Positions 25,244-34,053 of a DNA stretch of 46,749 bases are shown in pieces (the first letter of the stretch is position 1; each line of letters starts with the position of its first letter). Below the pieces are notes generated by a model, which ran no database searches, was not told the origin of the DNA, and was given only the letters and a program-made list of their open reading frames with translations. The stretch is from Glaciecola sp964621345 (lineage in GTDB: Bacteria > Pseudomonadota > Gammaproteobacteria > Enterobacterales > Alteromonadaceae), in NCBI GenBank assembly GCA_964621345.1, contig CAZUON010000024.1:1-46749 (forward strand). The letters are read 5' to 3'. Position numbers and translations under genes: made by a program.

Positions 25244-26683
25244 CTAGTTGTTTGCCGGCGCAGGTCTTGGATCAAAATCGGTGTTTGCCATATAAGCGGT
25301 TACCATTGCCCAAACTGTTTGGTTCTGCTGGATATCTTCCGGCTTAATTTTATCAAGTGTATCGTTAGCAGTATGATGATAGTCAAAGTAATAGGTACCG
25401 TCTTGTTTTAGCGCGATAACCGGCACACCATGGCTCGGTAACATCGATACATCTGGGCCACCGTTAGTCGTGTTGTTACCTAACGCAATACCCATGCTCG
25501 ATAACGCATCATACAGCTCATTCGCCTGTAATCTTGATTCTGGATTAAAGCGGGTATCAATTTGATAAATCTGCCCTGCACCAAAATCAGATTCGGCCGC
25601 CATAATGATATTTTCAAGGTCATCTTTATTGGCGCGTGCATACTGATAAGCACCTACTAGACCGATTTCTTCCGCCGCATACAATATAACGCGAATGGTT
25701 CTTTTGGGTTGACCAAGAGTATCTTTTACAATTTTAGCTGCAGCAGCAACAATACCCACGCCTGCGCCATCATCAAGTGCGCCAGTGCCCTCATCCCATG
25801 AATCTAGGTGGGCAGAAATTAACACTACCTCTTCGGGGCGCTCGGTGCCTGCGAACTCACCAATCACATTATATGACGTTTGCCATCCTGCTTCTTTTGC
25901 TTGCATGTTAAGGCTAAGAATAATTTCAGATTCTTTTTCAAACATGGCCTCTAAGTTATCTGCATCTGCGGTAGAGATAGCTCCGGCGGGAATTTTTTCG
26001 ACCTCATCTTCGTAACGCATTACGCCTGTGTGGGCAAAGCGTGAGTTGTCGGTTCCGACTGAGCGAATAATGACTGCTTTAGCCCCGAGTTTTGCTGCTT
26101 GTACCGCACCACTCACCCTGTTTGGTACCACTCGCCCATAAAACTTACCCGCTCTGTCGCGTTGCATGCGAGTATTTAAAAACACAATACTCCCCTCAAC
26201 ATCACTTGGATTGGCTTGTTTAAGAGCATCGAGGTCTGCAAACATTTTAACTTTGGCCTGTATGCCGCCTTCTGGTGTCGCAATTGACCCGCCAAGCGCC
26301 GTTATAACTAGCTCTTGAGGAAAAGGTGAAACGACTTTAGCATCAGCAAATCCTCGCTCCCAGTTACGCACGCGTACGGGTTGCTTGTACACCTTGTCAA
26401 AACCTAATTCAGTAAACTTTTCTTCTGCCCAAGCCACGGCACGCTTATCACCGGCAGAACCTGGAATGCGCGGGCCAACCTCTACGGTTAAAGATTTAAC
26501 AATGTTATAAGACAAGTCACTTTGTTCACTCACAGCTTTGACCTTTGCCATATTAGCAGACACGTTTGATAACGGAGTGGTCGATGGCGCATTGTTGCTC
26601 TTAGTATTTGGCTCATTAGTACAAGCGCTAGTTAATAAAGTGATACCGACAAGGGCAAATAATTGTTTTTTGAATGTGTGCAC
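25244..26683 (-). CDS. M28-family zinc aminopeptidase, lipoprotein
   Basis: 479 residues. An N-terminal lipoprotein-type signal ends LLTSAC (Cys21). A PA-type insertion (about 125-260) precedes the M28 peptidase core: His292 in SAHLDSWDEG, GALDDGAGVG, AAEEIGLVGA, AESDFGA and the final zinc histidine in YHHTANDT. All metal ligands are present, so an active dizinc exopeptidase in the envelope is expected. The start is GTG with AAGAG about 8 nt upstream. It follows the rhomboid gene by 67 nt on the same strand. Confidence 0.9.
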   Translation of the reverse strand: MHTFKKQLFALVGITLLTSACTNEPNTKSNNAPSTTPLSNVSANMAKVKAVSEQSDLSYNIVKSLTVEVGPRIPGSAGDKRAVAWAEEKFTELGFDKVYKQPVRVRNWERGFADAKVVSPFPQELVITALGGSIATPEGGIQAKVKMFADLDALKQANPSDVEGSIVFLNTRMQRDRAGKFYGRVVPNRVSGAVQAAKLGAKAVIIRSVGTDNSRFAHTGVMRYEDEVEKIPAGAISTADADNLEAMFEKESEIILSLNMQAKEAGWQTSYNVIGEFAGTERPEEVVLISAHLDSWDEGTGALDDGAGVGIVAAAAKIVKDTLGQPKRTIRVILYAAEEIGLVGAYQYARANKDDLENIIMAAESDFGAGQIYQIDTRFNPESRLQANELYDALSSMGIALGNNTTNGGPDVSMLPSHGVPVIALKQDGTYYFDYHHTANDTLDKIKPEDIQQNQTVWAMVTAYMANTDFDPRPAPANN

Positions 26684-26750
26684 TTTTATTCTCTTTATTG
26701 TTTGAGTGGTGGTTATGATAGTTTGTTGTGTTGATATCGCAAGTACAGCG

Positions 26751-27320
26751 CTAGTTTTGCGTTTTTAAGCGCTGACGTAAAAACCACGCTAATGCAATCC
26801 CGCTGATAAAACCGAACAGATGTGATTCCCATGAAATATAAGGTTGAGTTGGCATAATACCCCAGATCATGCCCCCGTAAAAAAACACGACAGCAATAGA
26901 AATTAGTGCCAGCCATATTTTTTTACTTAAAAAACCCGCTAGCATCAAATAACCAAAGTAACCATATATGATACCACTTGCACCTAAATGACGAGCTTCG
27001 CGGGCAAATAGCCAAACAAATATACCGGTCATTACAATTAACAATGCACTCACCAAGCAATAGCGCTTTAGACCAAATTGCATAAGCAAATACGACAATA
27101 TGCTTAGCGGGAGTATATTCGATAAATAATGGCCAATACTGCCGTGCAGCCATGGTGCGCTAGCAATATACGGTAAATGACTTAAATCACGAGGAATGAT
27201 TGAGAATTGATTAAGCCAGCGCCCAGTAACAATGTTAAGCAACTCCAATAAGGTCACAATACCAACTACCAGCAAAAGATAATGCCAATGTGGGCGATTT
27301 TTTATTCGTAGATCAGTCAA
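26751..27320 (-). CDS. Rhomboid-family intramembrane serine protease
   Basis: 189 residues with about six transmembrane helices. The catalytic dyad is visible: Ser115 in LGASGIIYG and His167 in WESHLFGF. His59, His64 and Asn68 repeat the HxxxxHxxxN spacing of the GlpG active-site region. The start is TTG, supported by AGGAG/AGGGG just upstream. It lies 21 nt after yjfC on the same strand, so it may be the last gene of the yjf operon and act on a substrate in that module. A rhombosortase role is possible but not shown. Confidence 0.87.
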   Translation of the reverse strand: MTDLRIKNRPHWHYLLLVVGIVTLLELLNIVTGRWLNQFSIIPRDLSHLPYIASAPWLHGSIGHYLSNILPLSILSYLLMQFGLKRYCLVSALLIVMTGIFVWLFAREARHLGASGIIYGYFGYLMLAGFLSKKIWLALISIAVVFFYGGMIWGIMPTQPYISWESHLFGFISGIALAWFLRQRLKTQN

Positions 27321-27341
27321 AGAATCCCCTCTCCTAATGGC

Positions 27342-28553
27342 TTACAAAATAATATGCGGCAAATAACGAGACATATCTTGAGTGATCATCGACTCGTCTT
27401 CTCGAATCGAGATACCCGCGGCGTCGTTACCCACCAACCACGAACCGATTAGCGTGTGGCTATTTCCAAACTTGGGTAGAGGTGTATAGGCCTGATAAAT
27501 AAACCCTTCTTCGCCGTAAGGACCTGGAGTCGATATGTGAGCTTTATCTAGCGGATTAAGACCATTTGAGCCACCTTGAAGAATTTGAATATTCGCACCT
27601 TCTCGCGAAAACAAAGGCTTCTTTACCCATTTATGATATCCATCCTTTATTAAATTACTATCGTTCAGCTTATTAATATCGCTTTGATAAAAAGCAGGTA
27701 GCAGATTAGGATGGCCTTCAAAGGACTGCCATAAAGCGGGAAGTAACGCCTTGTTAGAAAGAATACTTTTCCAAATGGGCTCTACCCAACCCACATTTGC
27801 CTCAACTGATGGCACACCAAACTCTTCTCGCTGCATAAACTCCCACGGGTATAACTTAAAACAATGAGAAATGATTTGCTCTTGTAGGTCGGTCAAATCA
27901 CCATTTTCACCTAAACCAATATCTTCAATGAATACAAAATAGTCATCTATGCCTGCGGCCTTCGCGCAATCTTGCAGATATTGCACAGTACCGCGGTCTT
28001 CGTCGGTATCCTTGCAACATGCAAAGTGCATGTGACCGAGCTGGTAATATTGCCCAATGACTTTGAACTGATTGATGAGCTTTTCTTGCAACGAATTAAA
28101 TTGGTCTGACGATTTTGAAAGTTTGCCAGTATCTACGTTACTTTCGAGCCATAGCCACTGCCAAAAGCCTGATTCATACAAACTAGTAGGCGTGTCGGCG
28201 TTGTTTTCGAGTAATTTTGCAGGACTTTTGCCGTCGTAAACAAAGTCTAAACGAGAATATAATGATGGCTCTTGTGCTTGCCATGAATCTGCAATGGCTT
28301 GCCAGTATGCCTCAGGAATCGCAAACTGTTTAAGGAGCTCTTCGTCTTTGCTAACTTTATCAACAATGTGCAGGCACATTTGCTGAATTTCTTCGGTGGG
28401 AGCCTCTAAGTCTTGTTCAATCTGCTGTAAGGTGAATTGATAGTAAGCGCTTTCGTCCCAGTAGGGTTGGCCATACATGGTGTGGAAATGAAATCCATAC
28501 TCATGCGCCATTTGTTGCCAATTTGCTCTAGGGCTTATACCCACTCGGAGCAT
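27342..28553 (-). CDS. yjfC: Glutathionylspermidine synthase-like ATP-grasp protein YjfC
   Basis: 403 residues matching the C-terminal synthetase half of glutathionylspermidine synthase, without the amidase half. Conserved stretches include SLYSRLDFVYDG, PAKLLENNADTP, VEANVGWVEP and KPLFSREGANIQI, the latter in the ATP-grasp core. It would ligate an amine to a carboxylate, but the YjfC/YgiC substrate is not established. It starts directly after the yjfM stop with no gap, which suggests translational coupling. Confidence 0.9.
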   Translation of the reverse strand: MLRVGISPRANWQQMAHEYGFHFHTMYGQPYWDESAYYQFTLQQIEQDLEAPTEEIQQMCLHIVDKVSKDEELLKQFAIPEAYWQAIADSWQAQEPSLYSRLDFVYDGKSPAKLLENNADTPTSLYESGFWQWLWLESNVDTGKLSKSSDQFNSLQEKLINQFKVIGQYYQLGHMHFACCKDTDEDRGTVQYLQDCAKAAGIDDYFVFIEDIGLGENGDLTDLQEQIISHCFKLYPWEFMQREEFGVPSVEANVGWVEPIWKSILSNKALLPALWQSFEGHPNLLPAFYQSDINKLNDSNLIKDGYHKWVKKPLFSREGANIQILQGGSNGLNPLDKAHISTPGPYGEEGFIYQAYTPLPKFGNSHTLIGSWLVGNDAAGISIREDESMITQDMSRYLPHIIL

Positions 28554-29198
28554 TTAGCCGCCCCATCCCTTAGAGCTACTGCGGCTACCCCAACTAGACT
28601 TAGCTCGAACAGAAGAACCAAATCCACCACGCGACATGGTGCGCGTCACTGCTGGTTTTTTATCAAATACACTGGGGCTTACTCTGTAGCGTTTTTTATT
28701 CAAACTACCAAAATCTCGCCCATCTGCCCCTATCCAGCGGTAGCGGTACGAGGAATTTCTCGAGTATGAAGTAAACATTGGCTGATAATAGGGTCTTGGA
28801 GACAATAAACTAGACACCATATACCCGGCCATAAAAGGCATAAAAAACGAGCCTGAACTGGTACGAACTTGCTGACATTGGTTTGGTCCAAATTCGTATT
28901 CACAGTCGCTTGAGCTATTATATTTAGGCCCCGTGCGAGCGGCCTCATCGAGTGCGCTTTGATACGCAGTTTCGCATTGCGCTGCAGCGTTAGGATTCTC
29001 ACTAATGCAGTCGTCTAAAGTATTGTAGACAACCGCTTCTTCTTTGTTTGTTGAGCAGGCGCTTAACAAAACACCGGCCACACCTATGGCTAACGGTTTT
29101 ATAGAAAAAGATTTACGCATAGCACGTAAATCAATACTTTTGGTACGTTTTTGTTGGCTAACGGTACTGCACTTTTCTTGATTGATTGAGTCGGTCAT
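28554..29198 (-). CDS. yjfM: DUF1190 lipoprotein YjfM (YgiB-like)
   Basis: 214 residues. A long basic N-terminal region leads to a hydrophobic stretch ending in the lipobox LLSAC (Cys48). After that come a Cys-containing DUF1190 core (CISENP, QCETAY, CEYEFGPNQCQQ), a hydrophobic PFMAGYMVSSLL segment and a Ser/Gly/Arg-rich basic tail. Function is unknown. AGGAG 8 nt upstream supports the ATG at 29198, though Met27 would give a more ordinary lipoprotein signal. It is part of the yjfIJKLMC cluster. Confidence 0.86.
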   Translation of the reverse strand: MTDSINQEKCSTVSQQKRTKSIDLRAMRKSFSIKPLAIGVAGVLLSACSTNKEEAVVYNTLDDCISENPNAAAQCETAYQSALDEAARTGPKYNSSSDCEYEFGPNQCQQVRTSSGSFFMPFMAGYMVSSLLSPRPYYQPMFTSYSRNSSYRYRWIGADGRDFGSLNKKRYRVSPSVFDKKPAVTRTMSRGGFGSSVRAKSSWGSRSSSKGWGG

Positions 29199-29210
29199 AA
29201 CATGCGCTCC

Positions 29211-29627
29211 TTAATAGGTCATGCAGGCCGCATTGAGCAAACCAACCGCCACCGACATTGCCCCTAACATAATTCCAGCAGACGTTTCGTCGTTAGTGAT
29301 TCGTTCAGCAATTTTTGGCATGAAGGTAAAACGCAATAAAGCGAAGGCAAAAAGCTGTGCTATTAAAGCAACGACACCCCAAATCAAGAAATCGAGTAAA
29401 AACTCTGAATTACTTGCTGCGCCCGCCAAAGCAATACTAAAACCAATCATCGCACCGGCAAAACCAATGGCCGCAGCAGTATTTTTATGTTCTTTTACTA
29501 ACTGCCATTCGTTGTGCGGCGTTACAAAGGCATAAACCACTTTAAATACAAAAAATAATGCAATTGAAAGCAAGAAATATAGAGCAAAATTGCCTAAGCC
29601 TGAAATTGAATTGAGAATAGCGTCCAT
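29211..29627 (-). CDS. yjfL: DUF350 membrane protein YjfL
   Basis: 138 residues with four transmembrane segments (about 12-33, 46-68, 76-98 and 115-137) and a Gly/Ala-rich pattern such as AAAIGFAGAMIGFSIALAGA, typical of DUF350, whose members are often duplicated two-helix units. It sits in the inner membrane and its function is unknown. It lies 8 nt after yjfK and 12 nt before yjfM. A scaffold or channel role for the PspA-like partner is inference. Confidence 0.87.
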   Translation of the reverse strand: MDAILNSISGLGNFALYFLLSIALFFVFKVVYAFVTPHNEWQLVKEHKNTAAAIGFAGAMIGFSIALAGAASNSEFLLDFLIWGVVALIAQLFAFALLRFTFMPKIAERITNDETSAGIMLGAMSVAVGLLNAACMTY

Positions 29628-29635
29628 TTTAATCC

Positions 29636-30292
29636 TTAACCATTTATTGTTATGTCTGCAGGAGATAAATCAAAACCGGTGCTTATCACCAAGCATCGGT
29701 CGTGGTTATTATCAATAATTTTTTCTTCGCCGCATACCAGCAAGGCTTCTACGTTATCATCACCGAGGGCTCTTTCATATAGCATAACAAACTGGTCGGT
29801 AGTGCTGGTATCGCCGTCCTCTTCAAATGTACGTTCAGTCATGGCAACTGGGGGAGATTGTTCGCCAACCGCATCCCATACCCGTTGGTACTGATCGCCA
29901 TCTAAGCTATATTCAGCTTGTGAAATTCCGTGATTAATGAGTTCGGTCCACTGACTTTGAGAGCCAACGGTTTTGGTGTCATAAAAATACCAAAGCTTAA
30001 CGTCGGTAATGTGATTTTCTGTTTCACCGCCGTCGGTGACGACTTGCAAAAAAGCATCATCGTCGGTGTAAAAGCGAAACATAGTGCCGCCAGTATCAAG
30101 CACGACCTTACCAACAGCTTGGATAAGATGCTTTGAGGCAGCGCCAGAAATTTTTAGTTGGGGTTCTATCAGTTTAAGTTTAAGTGGGTCAAGTTCAAAT
30201 GACCCACCTAAATATAAACCCATGATCTCGGGAGAGGCTGGGCGACTTATCTGAGGCGCCTTGTTTTTGCGGCCAAACAACTTACTGAACAT
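29636..30292 (-). CDS. yjfK: DUF2491 protein YjfK
   Basis: 218-residue soluble protein with no signal peptide and DUF2491-type sequence (a beta-rich acidic middle, DGGETENHITDVKLWYFYD). Function is unknown. A strong AGGAG-like site (GGAGAGCAGG) precedes the ATG. It is placed between yjfJ (47 nt) and yjfL (8 nt), the same order as in E. coli, which is the main support for the name. Confidence 0.85.
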   Translation of the reverse strand: MFSKLFGRKNKAPQISRPASPEIMGLYLGGSFELDPLKLKLIEPQLKISGAASKHLIQAVGKVVLDTGGTMFRFYTDDDAFLQVVTDGGETENHITDVKLWYFYDTKTVGSQSQWTELINHGISQAEYSLDGDQYQRVWDAVGEQSPPVAMTERTFEEDGDTSTTDQFVMLYERALGDDNVEALLVCGEEKIIDNNHDRCLVISTGFDLSPADITING

Positions 30293-30338
30293 CCTGCTCT
30301 CCTTATTTCGCCCTTCCGAGTGTCTTAAAAGCGTTTGC

Positions 30339-31022
30339 TTATTTACCGCCTAAAATACGGCTTAGCTCATCATCGGCACTCGACTGGCCACCTTTGATAC
30401 CCGCACCGGCAAGACGCTTCTCAAGGTCATCACTGGATTCACTTTCGGCAAGCTCCTGGGCGGCTTCAAGTTCAGCGCTTCGTAAATTCTGCTTCTCTTG
30501 GATACGCGATAATGACTCAGTCGCGGTTTTCATTCTACTGTTAGCCCCCATGTGGCTAGACGACACTGAAACTTGGGCGCGCTGCACCGACTCTGTTGCT
30601 TTTACCATATCGACTTGTTGCTCTAGGCGGCGCAGGTTATTTTTCGCTTGCGAGATATTGCTCGCTAACTGTTTTTCGGAGTGAGTAAATTGGTCCAAAT
30701 AGGTTTGTTCAGTTTCCAATTGGCCTTTTAATTCCGATACACGGGCAGCGCAGTCAAGCGCTAGCTGACGGTCAGTATCAATCGCTTTGCGGGCATGCTC
30801 TTCATATTCAGCAATCGATTTATTTAAACCATCGACTTTTTGCTGTGCAAGTTTGCACTTTGCTAAAATTTGCGTGCGCGCGTGGTCCGACTTCCGTAAT
30901 TCGTCTTTGGCTTCGCGTATTTCTTGCTCTAAAATCTTAATTGCTTGGCTGTCGACAACCGCTTGTGCGGTTTCATTAGCAGTGCCTTTCACAGCGGTAA
31001 ATAATTTTCTCCAAACTGACAT
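30339..31022 (-). CDS. yjfJ: PspA/IM30-family protein YjfJ
   Basis: 227 residues, almost entirely coiled-coil. The N-terminus is MSVWRKLFTAVKGTANE, like the amphipathic start of PspA, and long heptads follow (about 25-195). PspA-like proteins form ESCRT-III-type assemblies on the inner membrane during envelope stress. I prefer the ATG at 31022 because GGAG stands 6 nt before it; the ATG at 31028 directly abuts that site. No pspB, pspC or pspF is present in the window. Confidence 0.9.
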   Translation of the reverse strand: MSVWRKLFTAVKGTANETAQAVVDSQAIKILEQEIREAKDELRKSDHARTQILAKCKLAQQKVDGLNKSIAEYEEHARKAIDTDRQLALDCAARVSELKGQLETEQTYLDQFTHSEKQLASNISQAKNNLRRLEQQVDMVKATESVQRAQVSVSSSHMGANSRMKTATESLSRIQEKQNLRSAELEAAQELAESESSDDLEKRLAGAGIKGGQSSADDELSRILGGK

Positions 31023-31092
31023 AGTCATCTCCGGTGTTATGAAACGGGTGGTTAAAATATTGGCTTAATAGTTAATATCGCTATTTGTGCAG

Positions 31093-31482
31093 TTATTTTA
31101 AAAAGCCTGAGTAGGCATCAATAAATGCCTCCACATTTTGAAAAAGAGTTTGAATTTCAATCAGTACACTTTCTTTTTTAGACTGCGCGCTTAAGGAACC
31201 AAACGCGGTGTAATACTCGCCTCCTGCAACATTCGAAATACCTATAGTAGTAAGAGGAAATAACATGTGAGTGCGTAATATTTCGTTGTTCATTGCATTA
31301 GTATCCGCGACTTCGTCTACCGCGAATAACAACGATTCCACTAGAATTTGCTCGCCGCTAATTGCAAGCCAAGCATCAATTCCATCTTCATTTGCAATTA
31401 ATAAACAATCTGCCTCTTGTGTAACTACATATCCCTCTGCTTGTGCAATGAGCTCAGCAAGTTGCGATAATTCCCACGTCAT
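31093..31482 (-). CDS. yjfI: DUF2170 protein YjfI
   Basis: 129-residue soluble acidic protein of DUF2170 type. It is the first gene of the yjf cluster and has AGGAG 7 nt before the ATG. Function is unknown; the fold resembles small chaperone-like effectors only by general impression. The gap to yjfJ is 70 nt. It is divergent from the DUF6471 gene across a 238-nt AT-rich region that should hold the operon promoter. Confidence 0.85.
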   Translation of the reverse strand: MTWELSQLAELIAQAEGYVVTQEADCLLIANEDGIDAWLAISGEQILVESLLFAVDEVADTNAMNNEILRTHMLFPLTTIGISNVAGGEYYTAFGSLSAQSKKESVLIEIQTLFQNVEAFIDAYSGFLK

Positions 31483-31657
31483 TTATATTCTCCTAAAAAT
31501 GTGTTTTGACTATGTCATTCTCTATATTAGCGATAAATCAAGATTTTACTAGCGCACATTAATTCGTGCTACTCGACACAATCAAAACAAGGTCGACTTA
31601 TCTTGTTGAAGAGTATAGTATCGCAAATTCAATTTTGTCAAAGATAATTTATTACTT

Positions 31658-31686
31658 TTGATTAAAATAATGTTTAAATGTAAATT
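31658..31686 (+). promoter_or_regulatory. Promoter-like pair upstream of the DUF6471 gene
   Basis: TTGATT and TAAATT are separated by exactly 17 nt, each a 4/6 match to the sigma-70 consensus, and lie about 35-60 nt before the ATG at 31721. The surrounding sequence is very AT-rich, so chance matches are likely. Confidence 0.4.
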
Positions 31687-31720
31687 ATAAGTCACATAAA
31701 AACATAATAAGTAGGTCGAA

Positions 31721-31981
31721 ATGAAGATTAAATCTAATGACTGGCGTATGCTTGTGCAACGCTTACTGAAGACTGAGTTGTCGAAAAAAGGCGTTAAATA
31801 TCAAGATCTAAGCGAAAAGTTAGCGACGATAGGAATACAGCAGAGTGCAGATAATTTGCGTAATAAGGTGAACAAAGGCATTTTGGGCGCGGATTTAATG
31901 TTACAAATTATTTTTGTACTCAATATCAAACAAATCCGCCATGAAGACATAAATGAAATGCTGCAAGACATTTGCGACTAG
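31721..31981 (+). CDS. Small DUF6471-type putative HTH protein
   Basis: 86 residues. The pattern LLKTELSKKGVKYQDLSEKL, then LRNKVNKG and LQIIFVLNI, matches the DUF6471 family, whose layout is like a lambda-repressor-type helix-turn-helix; DNA binding is not proven. AGG stands 7 nt before the ATG. It is transcribed away from yjfI, so it could regulate that cluster or itself, as inference from the divergent layout. Confidence 0.78.
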   Translation: MKIKSNDWRMLVQRLLKTELSKKGVKYQDLSEKLATIGIQQSADNLRNKVNKGILGADLMLQIIFVLNIKQIRHEDINEMLQDICD

Positions 31982-32018
31982 TTCGGACCAATGCCATTTT
32001 TCATGCACGTTTTCAAGG

Positions 32019-32036
32019 ACAGCTTTAACAAGCTGT
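32019..32036 (+). terminator. Weak terminator candidate after the DUF6471 gene
   Basis: ACAGCTT and AAGCTGT form a 7-bp stem with a 4-nt loop about 40 nt after the stop codon. A T-rich stretch follows but is interrupted (TATATAATTTTT). Confidence 0.35.
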
Positions 32037-32139
32037 TATATAATTTTTCTCTGTAAAATCATCTTACTACAAATCGAACAAAGCGGTTTTAACGCAAAGC
32101 TACAAAGCACATAGCTTACATACAAACAACACCCCGTCC

Positions 32140-32165
32140 AAAACCTTCATTTCTTAAGGTTTTTT
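32140..32165 (+). terminator. Terminator-like hairpin before the PstS-like gene
   Basis: AAAACCTT pairs with AAGGTTTT around an 8-nt loop and a run of six T follows directly. It could end transcripts of the DUF6471 gene or act in the leader of the PstS-like/porin pair 100 nt downstream. The stem is AT-rich and so only moderately stable. Confidence 0.45.
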
Positions 32166-32264
32166 AAAGACCTAGTTTTAATAATTATGTATAAGAACTC
32201 ATACCCAAGTGTCGCAAATGTCGTGATATTTTCCGCTTGTTTTTATAACTAGGAACACAAAATC

Positions 32265-32675
32265 ATGTTGAAAAAATATCTAGCAATACCTCTGGTGCTC
32301 GCATTCTCTTCGTTTGCTAGTGCCGAGTTAACAGTGGTTGTTAACCCTGCCAACGCAAGTGCACTAGATTCTAAAACGATACAGAGAATATTCTTGGGTA
32401 AAGAGAAAAAGTTTTCTGACGGTACGGAATCTTTGCCAGTAAATCAGGGCGCCGACAACGAAATTCGCCAAAATTTCGACCAAGAAGTACTTGGTAGAAG
32501 CTCGTCACAAGTTTCGGCGTATTGGTCAAAACTGGTATTTACCGGCAAAGGCATACCACCGAAAGAAGTGATGACCGACGCAGAAGTCATCGATTTAGTT
32601 TCAAAAAACCCTAGCGTTATTGGTTATATCGACTCTTCGTCGGTAACTGATGCCGTTAAAGTTATCAACTTATAA
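32265..32675 (+). CDS. Single-lobe PstS-like periplasmic protein (copy 1)
   Basis: 136 residues with a clean signal peptide ending ASA (about residue 20). The mature part resembles one lobe of a phosphate-binding PstS protein: TIQRIFLGKEKKFSDG, NEIRQNFDQEVLG, SAYWSKLVFTGKG and NPSVIGYIDSSS. It is far too short for a normal two-lobe binding protein, and no pstCAB genes are present, so a transporter role is unlikely. It lies 12 nt before a porin gene. A paralogue of the same size lies at 42524-42943. Function is unknown; a ligand-sensing or porin-accessory role is inference. Confidence 0.85.
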   Translation: MLKKYLAIPLVLAFSSFASAELTVVVNPANASALDSKTIQRIFLGKEKKFSDGTESLPVNQGADNEIRQNFDQEVLGRSSSQVSAYWSKLVFTGKGIPPKEVMTDAEVIDLVSKNPSVIGYIDSSSVTDAVKVINL

Positions 32676-32687
32676 GGAAGCGCAGTC

Positions 32688-33836
32688 ATGAAAAAAGGTT
32701 TATTATTGCCAGTTTCATTATTGGCGCTATCTGTATCTAGTGCAGTAAACGCCGATATCCGAATTAATGGTTTTGCAAATTTCACTGCAGGCTATACCAC
32801 CGACGATACCGGACTCTACGGCTACGAAGATAAAGTCGACTTTAGTAATGGCAGCTTGTTTGCCCTGCAAGTGTCGGGTGACATTAACGAAAAAGTATCT
32901 GCAACCGCACAAATTCTTGCGCGTGGTAGCGAAGACTTTAATGCTGAGTTTGAGTGGGCTTATCTAACCTACAATATTGACGAGAACAACAGCTTAAGCG
33001 CTGGTCGTTTACGTGTTCCGTTGTTTAGATATTCCGCATCACTAGATGTTGGTTATTCTTATCATTGGATCACTGCGCCCCGTTCAGTATACAACGTCCC
33101 ATTTAATAACTATAACGGGTTGCGATATGACCACAGTGGTTATAGCGGTGATTTCGAGTACTTAGCTCAGTTTATTGTGGGTGAGTACAACGAAAGCGTG
33201 AGCGGTGGTGAAGTTGAGGCTGACCAATTATTCGTTGCAAGTTTTGAAGGTACTTATGGTTCGTTCAAAGGGCGCTTGGTCGCAGGTCGTGGTAGAAATA
33301 ACTTCACCCAAGTTACTGTTGACCAAACCGTTGCAGCACTTGAGCCCGTAGCACCGGAATTAGCTGATTTACTTGCGTTGCAAGAAGATACTGGCATATT
33401 TCTAGGCGCAGGTTTTGAGTACGATAACTTTGACTGGTTTGTGTCGGGCGAAGTCACCTCAGTTGCAACAGACGATTCATTCTCACCTGAAGATATCGCT
33501 TGGTATGTAACTGCAGGCAAACGCTTTGGCAAATGGACGCCGCATATCACATACGAAACACGTGATGGCGATCAGGACATAAAGTTCCTTGATACGGTAG
33601 CAAGCTACCCTGCTCCCTTCCAGCCGACACTGCTTGCCGCAACCGTTGGCTTACAAAGTTTCTTTATGGAAGATTTTTCGATGATTACTGTAGGTGCCCG
33701 TTATGATTGGGATACCAACATTGCATTGAAAGCAGAAGTTAGCCGTTACGACAACAAACGTGACGATAATCCTGCAGACATCAATACCGCAGAAGACACT
33801 ACGCTTATTAACTTGAGTGTAAATTACATCTTCTAA
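32688..33836 (+). CDS. Outer-membrane porin (copy 1)
   Basis: 382 residues with a signal peptide ending VNA (about 22). Alternating beta-strand sequence follows, ending in the outer-membrane signature Phe (NLSVNYIF). The pattern GRLRVPLFRYSASLDVGYSY is shared with the porin at 42943-44154 (GRQRIPLFQFSEVIDVGFAY), so the two are paralogues. It would form a diffusion pore; the substrate is unknown. AAGGAAG precedes the ATG. It is in an operon with the PstS-like gene and ends at a strong terminator. Confidence 0.88.
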   Translation: MKKGLLLPVSLLALSVSSAVNADIRINGFANFTAGYTTDDTGLYGYEDKVDFSNGSLFALQVSGDINEKVSATAQILARGSEDFNAEFEWAYLTYNIDENNSLSAGRLRVPLFRYSASLDVGYSYHWITAPRSVYNVPFNNYNGLRYDHSGYSGDFEYLAQFIVGEYNESVSGGEVEADQLFVASFEGTYGSFKGRLVAGRGRNNFTQVTVDQTVAALEPVAPELADLLALQEDTGIFLGAGFEYDNFDWFVSGEVTSVATDDSFSPEDIAWYVTAGKRFGKWTPHITYETRDGDQDIKFLDTVASYPAPFQPTLLAATVGLQSFFMEDFSMITVGARYDWDTNIALKAEVSRYDNKRDDNPADINTAEDTTLINLSVNYIF

Positions 33837-33867
33837 GGTAGACCAGTACTAACATTAGTACGACAAT

Positions 33868-33910
33868 AAAAGCGCGTGTTTATCTTCATCGATAAGCCCG
33901 CGCTTTTTTA
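33868..33910 (+). terminator. Rho-independent terminator after porin copy 1
   Basis: AAAGCGCG pairs with CGCGCTTT; after a 3-nt internal loop TTATC pairs with GATAA; six T follow. It separates the PstS-like/porin operon from the histidine kinase gene. Confidence 0.85.
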
Positions 33911-33934
33911 TTCGCCTTTGCCATCATGTGCATA

Positions 33935-33948
33935 ATTTACATGTAAAT
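33935..33948. promoter_or_regulatory. Perfect 14-bp palindrome upstream of the kinase operon
   Basis: ATTTACATGTAAAT is a perfect palindrome 106 nt before the kinase start codon. A 13/14 match (ATTTACATGCAAAT) lies at 42443-42456 upstream of the gene at 41249-42376. It could be an operator for a dimeric regulator, but the regulator is unknown. Confidence 0.35.
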
Positions 33949-34053
33949 ACTTTAGCCTAGAATTTGCGTTCAATATGAGATACTGATTGCTAGCAAGCGC
34001 ACTACCCGCTAATGTAGTGGCAGGCTTAAGTAAACAATCAAAAGAAAACACAT

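Noticed and set aside
32265..32675. Annotation as a phosphate ABC transporter binding protein (PstS)
   Set aside because: The protein is under half the size of PstS, covers one lobe only, and no pstC, pstA or pstB genes occur in the window.
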